Below are positions 25,116 through 34,718 of a DNA stretch of 64,000 nucleotides, piece after piece. Origin of the DNA: an uncultured Francisella sp. (GTDB taxonomy: Bacteria; Pseudomonadota; Gammaproteobacteria; Burkholderiales; Neisseriaceae); assembly GCA_943914555.1 (NCBI GenBank), contig CALUCM010000003.1:6509-70508 (forward strand), in the 5' to 3' direction. Made by a program: the position numbers and the translations under genes. Every line of letters begins with the position of its first letter. Positions within the stretch are counted from its first letter, which is position 1. The notes under the pieces were generated by a model. It did no database searches. It had not been told where the DNA came from and saw only the letters and a list, made by a program, of their open reading frames with translations.

Positions 25116-26131
25116 CTTTGATTCCTCTCTAAAAGCATGCAATCACCGTAGCTAAAAAAACGATAGTGTTCTTTAATGGCGTGGGTATAAATGTTTTTTA
25201 TGTTTTGCAAGCCTGCAAAAGCACTCACCAGGATAATCAAAGTTGATTTAGGCAAATGAAAGTTGGTCAGTAAACGATCCACTACCTGAAAGCGATATCC
25301 TGGACGAATGAAAATATCTGTTTCTTGTGTCAATTTTTTTATTTTTCCTTTGACAAAAGCGCTTTCTAAGGCACGCAAGGAGGTCGTACCAACTGCACAA
25401 ATTCGCCTTTTTTCTGACAATGCCTGGTTAATTATTTTTGCAGTTGATAAAGGAATACTAAACCATTCTTTATGCATACGGTGGGTTTCAATATTTTCTG
25501 TTCTAATTGGCTGGAAGGTTCCTGCGCCAACATGTAGGGTGAGTTCAACAATTAATACTCCTTTGGCTTTTAATTTATCTAGTATTTCAGCAGTAAAATG
25601 CAGTCCTGCAGTGGGGGCTGCTACAGCCCCTTCATGACGAGAAAATACCGTTTGATAACGTCCTTCATCATATTGATTGGCTTGATGATGAATGTAAGGA
25701 GGCAGTGGCAAATGACCAATGGTGCTCAGCACTTTGGCTAGCGGGAGCTTAAATTTTAGATAAAATAAATCGTTTTGGCGCTTGATAACTTGTGCGCTTA
25801 TATCATAGGCAAAATGAATCACACTGGTTTCTTTAGGTGCATGAGAAGCTTTCAGTAAACACAAAGCTGTTGTGGTATCGAGCACTCTTTCCACAAGCAC
25901 TTCTATTTGGCCACCTGAGTCTTTTTTGCCGTGTAAACGTGCTTTCATAACTTTGGTATTGTTGAGAACTAGGACATCCCCTGCTTGAAAATACAGTTCA
26001 ATATCTCTAAACATACTATCGGCCACTGCATTTTTTTGACATACGAGAAGCCGACTATCTTCTCGGTTTTTGGCAGGTACTTGGGCAATCAGTTTAGGTG
26101 GTAAATCAAAATCAAAGTCGTGTAATTGCAT
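25112..26131 (-). CDS. queA: S-adenosylmethionine:tRNA ribosyltransferase-isomerase
   Basis: Makes epoxyqueuosine from preQ1 in the wobble position of tRNAs for Tyr, His, Asn and Asp, using SAM as ribosyl donor. The 339-residue protein starts with FDFDLPPKLIAQVPA and contains DSRLLV, VLVLNNTKVMKARL, AAPTAGLHFT, VGAGTFQPI, HRMHKEW and GTTSLRALES. All are expected family motifs. No tgt, yajC or secD neighbour follows, unlike the common gene order. Confidence 0.96.
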   Translation of the reverse strand: MQLHDFDFDLPPKLIAQVPAKNREDSRLLVCQKNAVADSMFRDIELYFQAGDVLVLNNTKVMKARLHGKKDSGGQIEVLVERVLDTTTALCLLKASHAPKETSVIHFAYDISAQVIKRQNDLFYLKFKLPLAKVLSTIGHLPLPPYIHHQANQYDEGRYQTVFSRHEGAVAAPTAGLHFTAEILDKLKAKGVLIVELTLHVGAGTFQPIRTENIETHRMHKEWFSIPLSTAKIINQALSEKRRICAVGTTSLRALESAFVKGKIKKLTQETDIFIRPGYRFQVVDRLLTNFHLPKSTLIILVSAFAGLQNIKNIYTHAIKEHYRFFSYGDCMLLERNQS

Positions 26132-26210
26132 GAATATTGGTTATTATTTGGTAGGGTTGAAAAGAAAAAATCTCGTTTTAAAGCGATTATAGTCAGCGAT
26201 CGATATTATC

Positions 26211-26240
26211 TAGACATTTTATCTAATTTTAAGCGATAAT
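26211..26240 (+). promoter_or_regulatory. promoter of the aroQ-accB-accC-prmA operon
   Basis: TAGACA (26211-26216), an 18-bp spacer and GATAAT (26235-26240) are each one mismatch from consensus and lie about 27 bp before aroQ, giving a short leader. It is the best promoter in the queA/aroQ divergent gap. Confidence 0.6.
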
Positions 26241-26267
26241 GTGAGTATTTAATGACAATTAAGTGCT

Positions 26268-26720
26268 ATGGATACGGTGTTGATCCTTAATGGGCCTAAT
26301 TTAAATTTATTAGGTAGTCGTGAGCCTAGTCTTTATGGTGGAGAAGGCTTGGCAGATATTGAAAGTAGACTGCGTGACCTAGCGTATGATTTGGCATTGC
26401 AAGTGGTTTTTTTTCAAAGCAACTTTGAAGGAGCGTTGATCGATCAGGTCCAATGCGCTAAAAACCAAGGCACTAGCTTTATTATAATCAATCCAGGTGC
26501 ATTTACCCATACCAGTGTGGCATTGCGCGATGCTTTTTTAGCAGTTGCTATTCCTTTTATTGAAGTACATTTATCAAATATTTATCGACGTGAGCAGTTT
26601 CGTCAGCACTCTTATCTTGCTGATGTCGCCATAGGCAGCATCAATGGTTTAGGCAGTGTTGTTTATGAATATGCCTTACGTTTTGCTAGACATTGGCTCA
26701 CTAATCAAAGAGAACCGTAA
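26268..26720 (+). CDS. aroQ: type II 3-dehydroquinate dehydratase
   Basis: Third step of the shikimate pathway, removing water from 3-dehydroquinate. The 150-residue dodecameric type II enzyme is recognised by ILNGPNLNLLGSREPSLYG with the catalytic Tyr and Arg loop, FFQSNFEGALID, INPGAFTHTSVALRDA and EVHLSNIYRRE with its His. It is the first gene of a run with accB (stop/start overlap TAATG), an arrangement common in gammaproteobacteria. Confidence 0.97.
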   Translation: MDTVLILNGPNLNLLGSREPSLYGGEGLADIESRLRDLAYDLALQVVFFQSNFEGALIDQVQCAKNQGTSFIIINPGAFTHTSVALRDAFLAVAIPFIEVHLSNIYRREQFRQHSYLADVAIGSINGLGSVVYEYALRFARHWLTNQREP

Positions 26721-27217
26721 TGGATTTAAGAAAAGTAAAAAAATTAATTGAGCTACTGGAATCATCTGATCTTGCTGAAATAGAAATTACCGAAGGAGAA
26801 GAAAGCGTACGTATTACTAAGTCAAATAAGTATTCCCCCCCCATTGTTGAACAACCTACATTTGTTGGTAAGCAGACATCTGCTCCACAGGTTCAAGTAA
26901 CTCCTGATTTTTCTACTTCTACTTCCTTACCAACAGAATCTGTGATGAAAGAGGAGAAGATAGATACAGTCGTCCAAGCAAACCTATTTCGTTCACCTAT
27001 GGTAGGTGTGTTTTATCGCGCACCCGGGCCAAAAGCCAAACCTTTTGTGGAGGAGGGCCAAAAGGTTTCATCCGGTGATACTTTGTGCATTATTGAAGCA
27101 ATGAAATTGATGAATGAAATCGAAGCAGAACAAGCAGCGGTCGTCCAAAAAATATTGGTCAAAGACGGGGATCCAGTAGAATATGGTGAACCTTTGTTTG
27201 TATTAGAAAGCATTTAA
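26720..27217 (+). CDS. accB: biotin carboxyl carrier protein of acetyl-CoA carboxylase
   Basis: Carries biotin between AccC and the carboxyltransferase in malonyl-CoA synthesis. The 165 residues comprise an N-terminal domain (LRKVKKLIELLE), a Pro/Ser/Thr/Gln-rich linker (about 36-85) and the biotinyl domain with the lysine in EAMKLMNE (Lys129) and the protruding-thumb region before it. An eight-C tract (26835-26842) falls in the linker coding sequence. It is followed 6 bp later by accC. Confidence 0.97.
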   Translation: MDLRKVKKLIELLESSDLAEIEITEGEESVRITKSNKYSPPIVEQPTFVGKQTSAPQVQVTPDFSTSTSLPTESVMKEEKIDTVVQANLFRSPMVGVFYRAPGPKAKPFVEEGQKVSSGDTLCIIEAMKLMNEIEAEQAAVVQKILVKDGDPVEYGEPLFVLESI

Positions 27218-27223
27218 ATAACC

Positions 27224-28585
27224 ATGTTTAAAAAAATACTGGTGGCCAATCGTGGTGAAATTGCCTTAAGAATTTTACGTACCTGTCGTTTATTAGGTAT
27301 TGATTCGGTGATGGTTCATTCAGAAGCAGACAGTGATGCAATTTATGTTAAGTTAGCTAATGAATCGGTTTGCATTGGTCCACCTCCTTCCAGTAAAAGT
27401 TATCTTAACATCCCAGCTATTATTGCAGCAGCTGAAGTAACCAATGCTCAAGCCATCCACCCGGGCTATGGTTTTTTATCAGAAAATGCAGATTTTGCTG
27501 ACCAGGTAGAAAAATCAGGATTTGTGTTTATTGGCCCTAAAGCAGAAACCATACGTTTGATGGGAGATAAAATTTCTGCCAAGCATGCCATGATTGAGGT
27601 TGGTATCCCTTGCGTTCCAGGATTTGAAGGCGCTTTACCAGATGATGAAAGTGAGCTATTGCGTATTGCCAAGCAGGTAGGTTATCCTGTTTTGATCAAG
27701 GCCACAGGCGGTGGCGGTGGACGGGGCATGCGCGCAGTACACCATGAAAGTGAGCTATTAACCAGTGTACAAATGACTAAAAGCGAAGCACAGATGGCTT
27801 TTGGTAATCCAGATGTCTATATGGAAAAATATTTAAAAGAGCCTCGTCATATCGAATTTCAAATCATGGCCGATCAATATGGCAATGTAATCCATCTTGG
27901 AGATCGAGATTGTTCCATGCAGCGGCGTAATCAAAAAGTGATTGAAGAAGCGCCTGCAGCGGGTATTACGCAGCAGCAGAAACAAGAAATCGGTGAACTT
28001 TGTGTCAAAGCGTGCAAGAAAATTGGCTATTATGGTGTGGGAACTTTTGAATTTCTATATGAAAATGGTCAGTTTTATTTCATAGAAATGAACACCCGTG
28101 TGCAGGTGGAACATCCGGTGACAGAGCTGATTACTGGTATTGATATTGTGAAAGAGCAGATTTCAATTGCTGCAGGAGAAAAATTAAACTATTGCCAAGA
28201 AGACGTTATTTTTCGTGGGCATGCAATTGAATGCCGCATTAACGCAGAGAACCCTTATAATTTTCGCCCCAGCCCAGGGGTTATTAAAAGTTATAATGTG
28301 CCAGGAGGACCGGGTGTGCGTGTGGATACACATTTATATCAAGGTTATCGCATCCCTTCACAATATGATAGTTTGATTGCCAAACTTTGTGCTACTGGTC
28401 ATAATCGAGAGACAGCCATCGCTCAGATGCGAGTTGCTTTATCTGAATTCATGATTGAAGGCATCGAGCACAATGTGCCTTTGCATTATGATTTATTAAC
28501 CCAATCGGATTTTATTAAGGGGCAACAATCCATTCACTATCTTGAAAATTGGTTGGCAATGCGTCGAGAAAACAAGGAGAGATAA
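27224..28585 (+). CDS. accC: biotin carboxylase subunit of acetyl-CoA carboxylase
   Basis: ATP-dependent carboxylation of biotin on AccB. The 453-residue ATP-grasp enzyme contains VANRGEIALRILR, HPGYGFLSENADFA, the glycine-rich loop KATGGGGGRGMR, HIEFQIMAD, GDRDCSMQRRNQK, EMNTRVQVEHPVTE and the conserved Arg-containing C-terminal domain. The stop overlaps the prmA start by 1 bp. Confidence 0.98.
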   Translation: MFKKILVANRGEIALRILRTCRLLGIDSVMVHSEADSDAIYVKLANESVCIGPPPSSKSYLNIPAIIAAAEVTNAQAIHPGYGFLSENADFADQVEKSGFVFIGPKAETIRLMGDKISAKHAMIEVGIPCVPGFEGALPDDESELLRIAKQVGYPVLIKATGGGGGRGMRAVHHESELLTSVQMTKSEAQMAFGNPDVYMEKYLKEPRHIEFQIMADQYGNVIHLGDRDCSMQRRNQKVIEEAPAAGITQQQKQEIGELCVKACKKIGYYGVGTFEFLYENGQFYFIEMNTRVQVEHPVTELITGIDIVKEQISIAAGEKLNYCQEDVIFRGHAIECRINAENPYNFRPSPGVIKSYNVPGGPGVRVDTHLYQGYRIPSQYDSLIAKLCATGHNRETAIAQMRVALSEFMIEGIEHNVPLHYDLLTQSDFIKGQQSIHYLENWLAMRRENKER

Positions 28586-29478
28586 TGCATTTGCAGGAAT
28601 TAAAACTGATAGTCAGTTCTGAAGTGGTGGATGAACTTGTTGATCAGCTGATGGATTCAGGTGCCTTAAGTGTGGCTATTGAAGATGCTTATGCAGATAC
28701 AGAGCAGGAGCAAAAGATTTTTGATGATCCCATGTATCAAGAAGAACCTGAGCTATGGCGTAACAGCCTTGTTTATGCCTTATTTAATCCCGATGTTGTC
28801 CTTAAACCACTCATTCAATCGTTGCTAAAAAAATTAAATATTACAGCGGAAAAAATCGTTATCAGTGCATTAGAAAACAAAGATTGGGTGCAAGCATCGC
28901 AAGCGCAATTTGAAACTATTTATATTTCTGATCAGTTGTGTATTGCTCCTTCTTGGCGCAAACCAGAAAAAGAAGTGACATGTGCGGTGAAATTAGATCC
29001 AGGCCTAGCCTTTGGCACAGGTTCTCATCCCACCACATTTCTATGTCTGTCTTGGTTGGAAAAACATGTGCAAAAAAATCAGTCGATTTTGGATTATGGT
29101 TGTGGCTCAGGAATATTAGCAATTACTGCTAAAAAATTAGGTGCCGGTGACACATTTGGGGTAGATATTGATAGACAAGCTATACTTTGCAGTCGTGAGA
29201 ATGCGAAAGCTAATGAAGTAGCAGTGGACTTTTATTTGCCAGAGGATTTCGTTCGCACACGACCTTTTGATATTGTCATCGCTAATATTTTAGCAAACCC
29301 ACTCAAGATGTTGGCGCAACTTCTCTCTAGCTATGTGAGTTCTGGAGGATATCTTGTTTTATCTGGGTTACTTTGTGAGCAGGAGCAAGAAATTATTCCT
29401 TATTATCAAGATGCATTTGATCTATCTCTGTGGAGTAAACTTGATGGGTGGATTTGTCTTGTGGGACGCAAGTTTTAG
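28585..29478 (+). CDS. prmA: ribosomal protein L11 methyltransferase
   Basis: SAM-dependent trimethylation of ribosomal protein L11. The 297-residue protein has a divergent N-terminal substrate domain, then LDPGLAFGTGSHPTT, the SAM motif LDYGCGSGILAITA, GVDIDRQA and the catalytic-site IANILANPL. The ATG at 28585 with AAGGAGA upstream is chosen, although the frame opens earlier within accC. accC-prmA linkage is common in gammaproteobacteria. Confidence 0.96.
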   Translation: MHLQELKLIVSSEVVDELVDQLMDSGALSVAIEDAYADTEQEQKIFDDPMYQEEPELWRNSLVYALFNPDVVLKPLIQSLLKKLNITAEKIVISALENKDWVQASQAQFETIYISDQLCIAPSWRKPEKEVTCAVKLDPGLAFGTGSHPTTFLCLSWLEKHVQKNQSILDYGCGSGILAITAKKLGAGDTFGVDIDRQAILCSRENAKANEVAVDFYLPEDFVRTRPFDIVIANILANPLKMLAQLLSSYVSSGGYLVLSGLLCEQEQEIIPYYQDAFDLSLWSKLDGWICLVGRKF

Positions 29479-29518
29479 TAATGAACAGCCTTTAACGTTC
29501 AGATGAGGAAATTAAGTA

Positions 29519-30805
29519 GTGACTGATGTGACTTCTTTCGTGCAGGCCTTTAAAGAGGCAACACCTTATATCAATAATTTACGAGGCAAAACGGTGGTTG
29601 TCGGCATCAATAGCTATGCTGCTAGCACGCAGTATTTCGCAGATATTATGCAAGATATCGTTTTACTTAATAATATTGGCTTATATCTTGTTTTGGTATT
29701 TGATGTCAGTCAAGAGGCACTACCAGAGCAACATACTGTCCATATTTCCCAAGCCGAATTGGAAGTGATTAAAACAGCAATTGGCCGTACACAGATTGAT
29801 ATTGAAGCCTGTTTAAGCATGGGCTACCCTAATCTTTCTATTTCACGTAGTAGGATGGATGTTGTCAGTTCTAATTATGTAGTTGCCAAGTCGCAAGGGG
29901 TTATTAACGGGCGTGATGCTGCTTTTTTAGGCAAAGTTAGAAGTATTCAACTTGATCTTTTACGCCGCCATTTATTGGAAAAGAACATTGTGTTGATTAA
30001 GCCGATGGGTTATTCAATTAGCGGTATCAGTTACTATATTCCCATGAGTGAATTGGCATCACGCTTGGCAATTGCACTTAAAGCAGAAAAATTATTATTT
30101 TTGACGCGCGCAAAAGGAATTGTTGATAAAAAAGATCATGTTTTAAATAACCTAACTGTAGAAGAGGTCAAACGTCAATGGGTAGTGCAGCAACAACATC
30201 CCGACATTGTTTCTATTTTCCCTGCTATTTGTGAAACCTTAGCTTCGCGTGAAGTTAAGCGAGTACAGCTTGTGCCTTTTTCACATGAAGGAGCATTGGT
30301 GGCGGAGCTTTTTACCAGAAATGGCATTGGCACTTCTTTATCTTATGATTCATTTACACACGTTCGCGTAGCCAAGAACAAAGATATCCCTTCTATTTTG
30401 ACTCTGGTAGAACCTTTGGTAGAGGCAGGTACTTTAATTAAGCGTTCTAGACGATATTTTGAAGCACATATTAATGAATTTTGTGTGGTAGTCTATGATG
30501 AGGTTATGTGTGGCTGTGCTCAATTAAAACCTTATGAAGGAGAGGCTGCAGAACTGGCCTGTTTGGCTGTATCTCCTTTAGCGCAAGATACAGGTTATGG
30601 TGAACAGTTATTGGCATGTATTGAAAAACTAGCGAAGCTACAAGGAAAAACTCAATTATTTGCTTTGACCACACAAACAGCAGATTGGTTTGAAGAGCGT
30701 GGTTTTATACAGGTTTCTGCAGAGCAGTTACCTAAAGAGCGTTTGCTGGAATATCAAAAAGCCAAACGGCAATCAAAAGTACTTTTGAAACATCTTATGA
30801 AGTGA
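29519..30805 (+). CDS. argA: N-acetylglutamate synthase (amino-acid-kinase-like plus GNAT domains)
   Basis: First step of arginine synthesis, acetylating glutamate. The 428 residues contain an amino-acid-kinase-like regulatory domain (1 to about 285, e.g. DIEACLSMGYP, VVSSNYVVAKSQGV, SISGISYYI) and a C-terminal GNAT domain with ELACLAVSPLAQDTGYGEQLL and FALTTQTADWFEERGF. The glycine-rich GGEA of E. coli ArgA is replaced by INSYAA near residue 30, so the kinase-like fold may be altered. The start is GTG 29519. It overlaps comEC by 4 bp (GTGA). A kinase-type argB function is unlikely because the GNAT domain is present. Confidence 0.92.
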   Translation: MTDVTSFVQAFKEATPYINNLRGKTVVVGINSYAASTQYFADIMQDIVLLNNIGLYLVLVFDVSQEALPEQHTVHISQAELEVIKTAIGRTQIDIEACLSMGYPNLSISRSRMDVVSSNYVVAKSQGVINGRDAAFLGKVRSIQLDLLRRHLLEKNIVLIKPMGYSISGISYYIPMSELASRLAIALKAEKLLFLTRAKGIVDKKDHVLNNLTVEEVKRQWVVQQQHPDIVSIFPAICETLASREVKRVQLVPFSHEGALVAELFTRNGIGTSLSYDSFTHVRVAKNKDIPSILTLVEPLVEAGTLIKRSRRYFEAHINEFCVVVYDEVMCGCAQLKPYEGEAAELACLAVSPLAQDTGYGEQLLACIEKLAKLQGKTQLFALTTQTADWFEERGFIQVSAEQLPKERLLEYQKAKRQSKVLLKHLMK

Positions 30806-33063
30806 GTTATTTACCTGTTTTTTGCCTTGGCGTTATTGCTTCACTTTTTGTTCCGCCATTGTTTCCTCATTTCATTATTTTTCTGATAGCGGTTGGTTTC
30901 GTTTTATTGCTGTTCTCTTTTTCTTATCCCAAATTATGGTGGTTATTTTTTTTATATCTGGGTGTGGTGTATGGTTTTTGTCGGCTTCAGTGGCAGTTAA
31001 CAAAACGTGTTGATGATAGTGCACATAGTCTTAGCAACGTCTCTTTGCATATAGAAGTCCAAGGCGAGGTTGCTCATTATAAACATTATTATCGTTTTAA
31101 AGCACATGTACTTGACTCACATATTCCATTTAAGACATTAGTGATAAAAGATTATTTTAAAAGGGAGTGGCCTGCTGGCAGTCGTTGGCAAGTTTACGCA
31201 AATGTCAAATCAACGATAGGACGAGTGAATGAGGTTGGCTTTCATAGTGAAGCATGGGCGCTATCACAAGGAATTGATGGTAGCGCGACTCTTAAAAAAC
31301 AGCGCAAAGCATTGTCTGCTCCCTTTTTACCACAAGTAAGCTCTTATCTATATAAACGCATCTTAGCTTATCAAGCGATTTATCCAGCAGGTTCAGCTTT
31401 AGTGGCCTCCCTTGCTTTAGGTAATCGCCAATCTTTGTCTGCAAGTCATTGGGAGGATTTCAAACGTCTTGGTCTAAGTCATTTGATTAGTGTATCTGGG
31501 CTGCATGTGGGCATCATTGTTTTGGTGATTGAATGTCTATTATTATGGTTATTACGCAGGGCATTAATTATTTTTCCTTGGCCTTGGCGATTAGATAATC
31601 CCTTTAATTATCTTACAGCAGCGGGATTGCTTGCAGCAATTTTTTATGGTGCGCTCACTGGTTTTTCTGTTCCAGCACAACGCAGTGTGTTAATGCTGGC
31701 GGTCTTAAGTAGCACTATTTTTTTACGTTATTATTGTTCAAAATGGCAATTATGGTGGCTAGCGCTTTTGCTAGTTTTGTTACTGAATCCATTAAGTGCC
31801 TTAAATGTTGGTTTTTGGCTTTCTTTTTTATCAGTTGCCAGTTTGCTATTGATGCCTATTGGTACACGAGGCGAGAAGGGCGCGTTTCATTATTATGCGA
31901 TTTCATTAATTCAAGCACAGTTAGCGGTAGCTTTGGTGTCATCTGTATTAGCTGCAGTTTTATTTAATCAAATTCCTGTGGGTGGATTACTTGTTAATTT
32001 AGTAGCAATCCCATGGTTTTCTTTTGTATTAACACCATTTGCTTTACTTTCAGTGATGATTCCTGTAGCGCCTCCCCTTGAGCTAGTGCTGTTTTTATCA
32101 GAAAAAACTTTGCAACTCATGCATGTTTTTTCTAGTTATTTTTCTTTATATCCTGTTGCACAATTACCGGTTATTTTTATTGGCTTATTAGCGCTTGCAT
32201 TAATTTTAATAATTTTGCCTGCAGGAACTGGTCTTAAGTCTTGGGCTGTTATTATGTTGTTGGCGTTGTGGTGCTACCAACCCAAAGCTGTGGCACGGCA
32301 AGCGGCTGTTTTGACTGTATTTGATGTGGGACAGGGGCTGTCTATATTAATTCAAACGCATTCGCATGCTATGCTATATGATACTGGGGAACAAAGTTTT
32401 TATCGAGATTTGCAACAGAATCTGCTAGCCTTAGGTGTGCGCAAGCTATCTCTACTGATGTTATCGCATCATGACCAAGATCATGATGGTAATTGGCTGA
32501 ATATAAGTCGTTATTGGCAGGTTGATAAAATTTTGGCAGGTCAAGCGCGAGTTTATGTTGCCCAGCATAATAGACCAGTACTTTCGTGTCGCGCTGGGCA
32601 AGCTTGGAACTGGGATGGTGTACACTTTGAGTTATTGACACTGCCAGCGGATGGTAACACTTCTGATAATGATCGAAGCTGTATTTTACGTATTATTGCA
32701 GATGGCAAAGCGATTTTATTGGTAGGTGATTTATCTAGTAAAGGTGAAGCTAAATTAGTTGAACGATACGCTAACGCACTTGATGCACATATTTTAGTGT
32801 TAGGACATCACGGCAGCTTTTCTTCGTCTAGTTCTGTTTTTTTGGATCATGTGAATCCACAGATAGCTATTGCTTCTTCAGGGTATAATAACCGCTTTCA
32901 TCATCCGGATGAGCGGTTGTTGGCTGCTTTGAAAAAAAGAGGTATTCAGGTTTTTCGAACTGATCGACAAGGAGCAATTAAAATTGAATTACAGGATCAG
33001 ATGCAAGTATATCCAGCAGTTAATAATGTTCCTTATTGGCAAAGAAAGCCTTGGAAGGATTGA
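30802..33063 (+). CDS. comEC: DNA internalization protein ComEC/Rec2
   Basis: Inner-membrane channel carrying single-stranded DNA into the cytoplasm during natural transformation. The 753-residue protein has an N-terminal hydrophobic region and DUF4131-like soluble segment, the Competence domain with many transmembrane helices and the signature LGLSHLISVSGLHVGII (about residues 227-243), and a C-terminal metallo-beta-lactamase-like domain with FDVGQGLSILI, LSHHDQDHDG, LVGDLSS and LGHHGSFSS. Metal ligands look intact, so it appears functional. The start is GTG 30802, overlapping argA. Confidence 0.95.
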   Translation: MSYLPVFCLGVIASLFVPPLFPHFIIFLIAVGFVLLLFSFSYPKLWWLFFLYLGVVYGFCRLQWQLTKRVDDSAHSLSNVSLHIEVQGEVAHYKHYYRFKAHVLDSHIPFKTLVIKDYFKREWPAGSRWQVYANVKSTIGRVNEVGFHSEAWALSQGIDGSATLKKQRKALSAPFLPQVSSYLYKRILAYQAIYPAGSALVASLALGNRQSLSASHWEDFKRLGLSHLISVSGLHVGIIVLVIECLLLWLLRRALIIFPWPWRLDNPFNYLTAAGLLAAIFYGALTGFSVPAQRSVLMLAVLSSTIFLRYYCSKWQLWWLALLLVLLLNPLSALNVGFWLSFLSVASLLLMPIGTRGEKGAFHYYAISLIQAQLAVALVSSVLAAVLFNQIPVGGLLVNLVAIPWFSFVLTPFALLSVMIPVAPPLELVLFLSEKTLQLMHVFSSYFSLYPVAQLPVIFIGLLALALILIILPAGTGLKSWAVIMLLALWCYQPKAVARQAAVLTVFDVGQGLSILIQTHSHAMLYDTGEQSFYRDLQQNLLALGVRKLSLLMLSHHDQDHDGNWLNISRYWQVDKILAGQARVYVAQHNRPVLSCRAGQAWNWDGVHFELLTLPADGNTSDNDRSCILRIIADGKAILLVGDLSSKGEAKLVERYANALDAHILVLGHHGSFSSSSSVFLDHVNPQIAIASSGYNNRFHHPDERLLAALKKRGIQVFRTDRQGAIKIELQDQMQVYPAVNNVPYWQRKPWKD

Positions 33064-33087
33064 TTTCAGATTAAAGTTAAGAGCTCT

Positions 33088-33825
33088 ATGAAAAAACAAG
33101 AAGAATCCCAGGCACAAATGATATGCCTACGTGATTGGTTTTGGCATGATCGTCGAGGTCAAGCGCTTTTGCAACAAGAAACAGAGGTGATTAAACGTAG
33201 TCTCATACGTATTGCGCCTAATGATTTCCAGTTAATGCAGATAGGTCCCATTGATTTATTTTCTGACATGCAGTTATCTCATACTTTTCAGCTGCATGTT
33301 TCTTTGATTCCTCCATGTGAAGTAATGGCCTCTTTAGAGCAACTTCCTTTATCCAAGGAAAGTATTGATGTGTTGTTGTGTCATCATAGTTTGGAGGGAG
33401 TAGATGACAAGGATTTGGCGTTGCAAGACATAAGTCGTGTATTACGACCAGAAGGTTATGCTATTTTTTGTTTATTTAATCCAAAAGTGTGGTGGTATAG
33501 TCGGCCAAAATGGCAAGGTCATGCTATTTTCCGGCGAAAGGATGGCATCAATGTGCAGCAATTGGTTTCTCATCTCAAAGAACATCAACTAAAGGTGGTA
33601 GAAGGGCGTTTTACTTTTTATTTACCTCTACTGAATCAACATCTTGGTTTACATCAAGCAAAATTATTGGAACAACTTGGTCATCGTTGGTGGCCTGATT
33701 TGGCTAATGTATATATTTTAACTGCCAAAAAACAGGTGGCTGAATTGATTACAATTGAAGGAAAAGAGCGTGCCTTTGACTTGCGCCGGCTTAATTACGC
33801 TCCTTTTGCTCGTGAAAAACGTTAA
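33088..33825 (+). CDS. YafS-like class I SAM-dependent methyltransferase
   Basis: A 245-residue predicted methyltransferase resembling E. coli YafS. Shared features are RDWFWHDRRGQAL-like N-terminus, LMQIGPIDLF at the place of SAM motif I, EQLPLSKESIDVLLCHHSLEGVDD, the DISRVLRPEGYAIFCLFNP strand-4/5 region and a basic C-terminus. The glycine-rich motif I is degenerate, as in other YafS sequences, so SAM binding is plausible but not certain and the substrate is unknown. It lies 24 bp after comEC and 29 bp before purC on the same strand. Confidence 0.75.
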   Translation: MKKQEESQAQMICLRDWFWHDRRGQALLQQETEVIKRSLIRIAPNDFQLMQIGPIDLFSDMQLSHTFQLHVSLIPPCEVMASLEQLPLSKESIDVLLCHHSLEGVDDKDLALQDISRVLRPEGYAIFCLFNPKVWWYSRPKWQGHAIFRRKDGINVQQLVSHLKEHQLKVVEGRFTFYLPLLNQHLGLHQAKLLEQLGHRWWPDLANVYILTAKKQVAELITIEGKERAFDLRRLNYAPFAREKR

Positions 33826-33854
33826 TTGTATTTTTTAACAGGGGGGAGATAAAC

Positions 33855-34718
33855 ATGATTGATTTACCCAAAGTGTATTCTGGTAAGGTAAGGGATCTAT
33901 ATGAAGTGGATGACGATCACTTATTGATGGTTGCTACTGATCGTCTTTCTGCTTTTGATGTGGTCTTTACTGACTTAATTCCTGGAAAGGGTAAAATTTT
34001 AACGCAGATGAGCAACTGCTGGTTTGCTTTTTTTGGCAATCGAGTGCCCAATCACTTAAGTGATCTAACGCTTGCTGATGTATTACCGGAAAGGGAAGTT
34101 CAGGCCATTGCTCAACGCGCGGTTATTGTCAAAAAGTTGCAACCTATCAAAATAGAAGCAGTAGTCAGAGGATATCTTACAGGAGGTGGTTGGAAGGAAT
34201 ATCAGGCTAAAGGTAGTATCTCAGGAATCACTTTACCAGCTGGTTTGCGACATGCTTCAGCTTTGCCTCAGGCCCTATTTACCCCATCAACCAAAGCAGG
34301 TGTTGGCGCACATGATGAACAGATTAGCTTTGTTAAAGCAGCTCATCTTATAGGGGTAGATTTGGCAGAGCAAATCAGAGATTTATCGATTAGATTATAT
34401 ACGCAGGCTGCCACTTACGCTAAAAAATGTGGCATTATTATTGCTGATAGTAAATTTGAATTTGGTTTGGATAAAAACGGTGTTTTGGTGTTAATGGATG
34501 AAGTATTAACGCCCGATTCTAGCCGTTTTTGGCCACTAAAAGAATACACTCCAGGAGAGGAGCCAGTCTCTTTTGATAAACAGTTTGTACGCAATTGGTT
34601 AGAAGAGCAGCATTGGGACAAAAAACCTCCAGCCCCGCGTTTGTCAGTAGAAGTTATTAAGAAAACTCAGGCACTTTATCAAGAAATTTTTTTCCGCTTG
34701 TTTAATAAGACGCTGTAA
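33855..34718 (+). CDS. purC: phosphoribosylaminoimidazole-succinocarboxamide synthase
   Basis: Joins aspartate to CAIR in purine synthesis. The 287-residue sequence contains YSGKVRDLYEV, TDRLSAFDVVFTDLIPGKG, EAVVRGYLTGGGWKEYQ, IADSKFEFGLD and MDEVLTPDSSRFWP. It is the longer form of the enzyme, unlike the 237-residue E. coli protein. A G-rich ribosome binding site (GGGGGGAG, 33841-33848) precedes it. The stop abuts the last base of convergent murI with no gap and no visible terminator. Confidence 0.97.
   Translation: MIDLPKVYSGKVRDLYEVDDDHLLMVATDRLSAFDVVFTDLIPGKGKILTQMSNCWFAFFGNRVPNHLSDLTLADVLPEREVQAIAQRAVIVKKLQPIKIEAVVRGYLTGGGWKEYQAKGSISGITLPAGLRHASALPQALFTPSTKAGVGAHDEQISFVKAAHLIGVDLAEQIRDLSIRLYTQAATYAKKCGIIIADSKFEFGLDKNGVLVLMDEVLTPDSSRFWPLKEYTPGEEPVSFDKQFVRNWLEEQHWDKKPPAPRLSVEVIKKTQALYQEIFFRLFNKTL

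Noticed and set aside
29519..30380. argA annotated as N-acetylglutamate kinase (argB)
   Set aside because: The C-terminal GNAT domain and total length identify a synthase.
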